A DNA stretch of 64,000 bases from the NCBI GenBank assembly GCA_026874595.1, contig CM049310.1:38391558-38455557 (forward strand). The letters run 5' to 3'. The DNA is from Sipunculus nudus (taxonomy: Eukaryota; Annelida; Sipuncula; Golfingiida; Sipunculidae). This document shows positions 58,672-64,000 of the stretch, one piece after another (within the stretch, counting starts at the first letter, position 1; each line of letters begins with the position of its first letter). The notes beneath the pieces were generated by a model. It saw nothing but the letters and a program-made list of their open reading frames with translations. It was not told the origin of the DNA and searched no databases. The translations under genes were made by a program, and so were the position numbers.

Positions 58672-61503
58672 GTTAGTATATGCCATGGTATTTAAGGTAC
58701 CAAAATAGAATCGATAAATACACTGATGTGTTCATTGAAGGCTCTGCTACTTGTCTCAGAACAGAGACCTTTTGTCATGGATCTCACTTTCAGGGCTTTC
58801 TATTTAATTTTCTGCCTTTAGCACCATTAATTATAACAAGAAATTGTGTTGTATCTTCATTTTTGAAAAAATAATCCCAGCTATGAGAACCTGGAGAATG
58901 ATAATCAAAGTACTTTGCTAGTACACATACAAGGCTCATGACCCTGGCTCAGGTGAACAATTGTGCCAGGAATGCCAGTAGACATTATACATAACTCTGT
59001 AATGGCGGAACAGACAAGAAAATTGTGCTAGATATAAAATCCATCAGGTGTTTCCACATTAAACATGTTTTTTTTACCATTTCAAAGATTTTTAGACCAA
59101 AAGTTGGTTCACCCTGAATGGGTGTTGATCCTGTGACCTTGTGGGTTGCCTGTGTATTATGTGTTCCATCTTTCCATGTACAATGAACAAGTATGGCTAT
59201 TCATAAATCTGTACATATGTGCTGCACACAGTCTGCACACCATACAAGGCCCTCAGTTCTTCATGCTTCATACATAATCACTGTTATAGGTAGTACATTG
59301 AAGTTATTTTTGTGAGGTCACTTCACTGTTTCCTATAAAAATGGGGAATCTCTGGTACCTCAGTGGTAGAGCAGCCAACATGAAATCAGAAGGTCATATT
59401 TTTTATTTACATTCAGAGTGAACTGACTTTTCTGTGTATTCACGTCCCATCTCTCCATTTATATTATATTATAATATATATATAATATATGTAAAATGTA
59501 AATTGCCTTCTTGGTTCAAGTGTGTCAGCAAAAGAAACAGTTGCCAATAATCCATTCATTCAACAGTGTAGCTTTTTCTCTTTATCACAATAATTTACCA
59601 TGATAATAAATAAACCACAGGTGATATAACAGAGGCCCTGTTTTCTCGTCCACCAACCCACAAAAAACAGGCCACAGGAAGACTGACAGTAACCACAACA
59701 GCCTCCGTATTTACTGTCAGAATACTCAGTGTGTTTGTACCAGAGGTTTGGTGACTGAGTGTGGATTTGTTACCTGTGGTTACAAACCATACTGGCAGCC
59801 TATTTTCCTTACTGTAATAAACATGGTGAGGAAAAACTTCCAGGGACTATGCCAGTAAGTTAGTGAGTAAGCCCATTTCCAACTAGTAAAATTTTTGGTT
59901 AATTCTGTCAGCACTAGACCACTATTCTGGATCAGTTTAGTTTACTCTGGTCTGCTTAAAAGGCAGTCCATAGTGCTAGTGCAGTTTACTTCTGTCAAGT
60001 TTGCAATAAACTGGTTCCCAGTGCTTACAGTCAAATTTGTTCTATTCTGCTTGAGGCCAGTTTTGCTATACCATTTGACTTGATCGTTCCTACAAGTAAT
60101 CAAAATATCATTTAATTCAGTGTAATCTGACTTACATGCGAACATAGTGCAGATACAGCCAATCAGCAAGTTGAGTTACCCTTCATAGTTAATGGCTGTA
60201 AAGCCTGAAACTTGAGTTTGTGTTGTGATAATATTTAATTAATTTACATACATATGTAGTATTTAGTGTACTTAAAATGTGTGCAGGTATACATTATACA
60301 TACATGTGTTTATGCATAAAGTTCTACTCTATATATGGATATCAATAAATGAAAAATGCAGGGGAATATATGAATTTTATATATATTTGTCCTATCCTCA
60401 AACACTCAAGAATAACATAATTTTAGGGGTTTTTATTTTGTTCCTGCAAATTTTATGTACCATATCTTACCTGTTGATGTGTATCTGTTTGTTTGCAGTG
60501 TGAGTTTAGAGAGGTGGGGGGGGGGGGGGGGGGGGGCATCTCTCTTTTTCAACCAGCCTGGGAAAAGAAAAAAATATATGCTTAATACTGAAACACAATG
60601 CAGGATTTTGAGTCTGGTGCAGTTTTTTTCTGATAGACTTGTCACTTCTGCATGGGAGCATTATGTATAAAGTCTACTAGCACTCCCGTCCAGGGCTCAA
60701 CATTAACTTTTGAAAGTACTTACCCAACTAGGCAAGTAATATCTAGCTTTTACTTGCCCTTAATGAATTTTTTACTTGCATTACAAATCGTAAATATTGT
60801 ATAAAAGAACACAAAGGTCCTTTTTCATGCCTTGGGTAAAAGTTTATGTTGCACCCACTTGCCCGACTGGGCAAGTATGAGGTGACTTCTAGTTAGCCTA
60901 CCACTATTTTCTGGAACTTTTACTTGCCCCAGGCAAGCAGGTAACTGTTAATGTTAAGCCCTTATGTCATTCTTGTTAGTAAGATCTTGTTAGATCTACC
61001 CCTTGTGTGTGTTATCAAGAACATCTCTGAATCTTGATGGCACTGGTTGCCCTGTTTTTACATTACCAAAGTTCCCTTATCAGATCTGGTAAATAGCCTG
61101 ACTGCCAGTTATGTGAAAAAAAGAGTCCTGCTGCCACTAAAGATCAACTACAGGTATTCTTTTTTCATTTGATTTATTATGAGTTATATGTTAAGGGGTA
61201 TTACAAGATGGGAAAGTCTGTTTAGGGCGTGTACATCAGTATACCTTTTGAAACATTCATTTCAATGTTCAGACACACAAGTATTCCCTGCCTTTCTATA
61301 TTACTCTATATCTCACTTTTCCTCATTGGTACCTCACTTTCCTTCCTTTTGTGTGCAGTGTTTGCCAACCAACTTGTCCTGTTTGAACTGCTTGGCCCTC
61401 AGCTATGGTGGACCCATAAATAACTTTACAGAATACTTGCTATTATTATATTTACAGTTGCACCCACAGCGTTGCAGCAATTGACTCTTACAACTACTGG
61501 TAG
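58597..61503 (+). CDS. CENPO: Probable CENP-O, C-terminal exons (partial)
   Basis: CENP-O is a constitutive centromere-associated network protein with RWD-like domains, acting at the inner kinetochore. Four candidate exons join in phase: 58597-58671, 59635-59728, 61084-61153, 61458-61503 (TAG at 61501). They encode about 94 residues. By eye, FTQFLAYKYNCYAQSLEQQ, SDNHQALFSRPP, SVFTVRIL and LLPLKINYSC line up with the C-terminal part of human CENP-O (YLNAYS..., SDFAALLTGP, FPFCARLL, TLPTDVTVTC). The gene order also fits: CENPO diverges from PTRHD1 in human. Weak points: N-terminal and central exons were not found between 43.3 and 58.6 kb, the second donor (CTCA/GTGTGT) is unusual, and the C-terminus would be shorter than in human (300 aa in total). 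Confidence 0.55.
58680..59634 (+). other. Inferred intron, with SINE-like remnant
   Basis: 59345-59395 has a box-A-like GGTACCTCAGTGGTAGAGC followed by AGAAGGTCAT, which could be the head of a decayed tRNA-derived SINE. TA-rich tract at about 59460-59490. Confidence 0.4.
59635..59728 (+). CDS. CENPO: CENPO-like exon B
   Basis: 31 codons plus one base. The acceptor chosen is ACAGAG/GCC (an AG at 59620 would put a stop in frame with exon A). The donor CTCA/GTGTGT gives phase 1, which suits exon C. Confidence 0.5.
59729..61083 (+). other. Inferred intron
   Basis: Contains a G run (about 60517-60536) and, at 60700-60960, inverted copies of a TTACTTGCC/GGCAAGTA phrase, an imperfect repeat. No exon was recognised in it. 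Confidence 0.4.
61084..61153 (+). CDS. CENPO: CENPO-like exon C
   Basis: 70 nt between acceptor CCTTATCAG and donor ACAG/GTATTC. It encodes LVNSLTASYVKKRVLLPLK and onward; the LP..I..SC region resembles human LPTDVTVTC. Confidence 0.55.
61458..61503 (+). CDS. CENPO: CENPO-like exon D and stop
   Basis: Acceptor ATTTACAG; 14 residues plus one completing a split serine, then TAG. Confidence 0.45.
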
Positions 61504-61660
61504 TTGGGAGATGACATTCACTGGAAAGCTGAATCAAGACTAAACATTTAGGGTCATGCAAAAGTAAAAGAAAGATTAATTTTTACAGTGATTTTACTTG
61601 AATCACCATTTATGGTAGTGAAATGTATTAGCTGCCGGATGAATTGCTAACTTAACATTT

Positions 61661-64000
61661 TTAGCTCAGCTGACTATAAGTCATCTGAGCTATAGTCGTG
61701 GTCCATTGTCCGTCGTCCGTCCGTCCGTCTGTCCGTCCGTCCGTCCGTCCGTCCGTAGATGTGGCACGTTTTGAAACCGTAAGACCTAGGAATCCAAAAT
61801 TCAGCATAATGTTAGATGTCCCCAAGATCTCCTACCAAGCCGAAAACTGGGTCTTTGCGACTTCATTCCTTTGAGAAATTAAGGAAAAACCTCAATTTTT
61901 TATTAAAAACCTATTTTCACACTTTAGGACTGCCTAATATCAAAACCACTCATCTGTTTTTCCTCATATTTCCTATAAATAATCCTCTATATAATTCCTA
62001 TGTACAAGCCAGAAATTAGGTCTGTATTATTTAATTTAAAAAAGTTATGGGCCCAAACATAATGCATTTTGTAAATAATCAGGAAAGAAATTTTATCACT
62101 TAACACAAAACTTGTTAAAGCTAAGCACTTTTTTTCCAGTAATATTACTTTTATTAATCAAAATTAAATTGTATACCCAAAATTAGATCAAAATCTTTTA
62201 AATTTTTAAAAATATTAGCAAAAATAAAAAATTGGTACCTTAAATTTTGCCCAACTTTGACCATGGCACGTTTTTCTGCTGTAACTGCTGTGGATTTAAT
62301 TTTCACAGCATGTTTTTGTTAGCATTTCAACTGTTAACACCAAAAATTTGAAACCAGTTGATCAAAAACTGTAGATTTTATTCAAGTTTTCAAGCACCAT
62401 GTCACATATTGCTAGTGTTATGCAGTTTGCTAGAGCTCAGCTCCTGAGCTTCAGCTCTAAGTTCCTTAAATTTGGCAAACAGTTAGATTTCTCCAAAATC
62501 CCCTACCATGCCAAGAATTTGGTCACTAGGACTTAATTCCTTCGAGATATCAATGAAAAACTTCATTTTTCCATTAAAAAACCAATGTTACACTTTAAGA
62601 CTGCCTAATATCAAAAGCACTGATCTGACTTTGATCATATATAATATACATATTTTTCTATACATTCACTATGCACATGCCAGAAATGATGTCAGTATTG
62701 TGTATTTTTTTAAGTTATGGGCCCAAACATAATGCACTTTGTAAAAAATCAAGAAATATATTTACTCCCTTAACAAGGGCATTGCTGAAGCTAGAGATGT
62801 TTTTTGTCAGGGATGTAACATTATTTAATCAAGATTCAATTGAATACTCAAAATTAGTTCTGAATTTTTCAAATTTTATAAGTTATTAGTATAAATATAA
62901 AATTAGTACCTTAAATTTTGCCCAACTGTGACCATGGCACGTTTGTTTCCCGTGAGCACTGTTGATATAATTTTCATATCATGCACACATAAGGATTTCA
63001 GCTTTTTAGTTTAGAAAGCTGAAAGAAATTTGCCAAATATTGTAGCTTTTATTAATGTTTTTTATGAGACCCGGTCAGACTTTGGCTCTCTCCAGCCCCT
63101 CTTGAGTCACCTGTATGTTGACCTTGTTGACCTTTCATCAAATTATGCACGCTTGAGGGGAGAATCCAGGCAGCTTATGGCCAGCCACAGTTGATCCAGG
63201 TGTTCAACCCAACTCATCTAGTAGTTTTAACCAACAACATAACAATAAACAATAAATTAATAAATTTTTATTGGTTTTTAATAACAAATTAAAGAAAAAT
63301 AGAAAAGGAATTTGTTAGTTTATAATAACAGGAAATTAACTTGCAGTTACTGATGATATAAGAATCTTGTATCGATGGGTAGAATGTCACATATTCCAAA
63401 TAACACCATGCAGTCACCTATGGCATTTTTCAGTTCATTTTTAATGATAAAGAAGTAAATCATATTATTCATTACTAATCATTAAGGATTATATGAAGGA
63501 AATTAATGATAGACAAAGATGCAGTAAATAATATTAATCTAGATTCCTACTTTGCCTAGTGTGTACATTGATGTGAAATTAGTCCAAAATGAATTTTTTA
63601 CAGTTATTTTTTAATATAAATAAAAGCCATAAAACCAGGTACTGATGATCATTATTTAAATGTGTGAATTTTGTATATTCTGGATTCTCAACATCATTGT
63701 TTGGTGAAAACTGAATAAATACCAGACATGGTGCGAATACTTTGTAATTGTATTTAAATACGAATATGATTATGTATTCCATTATAAAATTTCTTGCATA
63801 AAGAATGGGAATTCAGGTAAAAATGAAAGTATATGAATACTCGTGCAAATACTTTCAAAATGTATTCATGAATGCATTCATGAATATATTCTTTAATATT
63901 ATTTTAATAATCATATCAGTTATATTTCATTTAAAAAAATCATATGATTCTCTTATTATTTTTAATAAAAATTATATTTGGGACAATATTTGTAATTTTT
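61661..64000 (+). mobile_element. Family 2-type element, long copy 2 (runs off the window)
   Basis: Direct-orientation copy of 55541-58170 with the same head hairpin (TAGCTCAG 61662-61669, CTGAGCTA 61685-61692), a CCGT run to 61756 and the same order of blocks up to the window edge. Point differences and small indels are scattered along it; for example 55-60 bases around 57030-57060 are shortened near 63150. Reading frames at 61816-62019, 62508-62732 and 63579-63782 are element shadows. Confidence 0.88.

Noticed and set aside
59345-59395. Candidate tRNA gene
   Set aside because: Only a box-A-like sequence is present; no box B and no cloverleaf can be formed, so at most a SINE remnant.

Overview
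This is an AT-rich, repeat-dense, intron-containing animal genome segment. Three single-copy eukaryotic genes can be read from it: NELFB, PTRHD1 and the 3' part of a probable CENPO. The rest is dominated by short non-autonomous mobile elements. Many carry CCGT/CTGT tetranucleotide stretches, internal tandem arrays and terminal hairpins, a style familiar from bivalve molluscs (pearl/HINE-like elements). My best guess is a mollusc, probably a bivalve. That assignment rests on repeat style and is an inference.

Layout. 0-30.7 kb holds no confidently recognised gene. It carries minisatellites, a tRNA-derived SINE (about 2.79-3.17 kb), a tandem GGTCAAGGTCA-type array (5.1-7.0 kb), a 25-bp perfect hairpin (8.8 kb), a hAT-like MITE with exact 8-bp target duplications (12.1-12.5 kb), a second TIR element (13.1-13.6 kb), a tandem-repeat Helitron/HINE-like element (14.7-15.7 kb, and again inverted at 24.1-25.0 kb), a decayed LINE tail (17.9-18.3 kb), a GC-rich TIR element (22.8-23.1 kb) and a SINE with 11-bp duplications and a poly-A tail (26.2-26.6 kb). 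Two weak gene models (17.5-19.1 kb plus strand, 25.4-25.5 kb minus strand) are recorded with low confidence.

30.8-39.5 kb: the complete NELFB gene (plus strand, seven coding exons, 574 codons by my join), the B subunit of the negative elongation factor that holds promoter-proximal paused RNA polymerase II. Its introns hold another copy of the 24-kb element, a ~28-bp minisatellite and a SINE with 14-bp target duplications. 41.7-43.1 kb: PTRHD1 (minus strand, two exons, 119 aa), convergent with NELFB with closely spaced or overlapping 3' ends. From about 43.2 kb a plus-strand transcription unit diverges from PTRHD1. Its last four coding exons (58.6-61.5 kb) resemble the C-terminal region of CENP-O, the gene that is also the head-to-head neighbour of PTRHD1 in human.

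43.3-64 kb, apparently the introns and 3' flank of that unit, are packed with elements: a foldback element with long inverted repeats (45.0-45.9 kb), a LINE split by a 2.2-kb tandem-array element (47.1-51.3 kb), and two long direct copies of one element family at 55.5-58.2 kb and 61.7 kb to the window end. All coordinates were counted by hand from the printed sequence; no searches were run.
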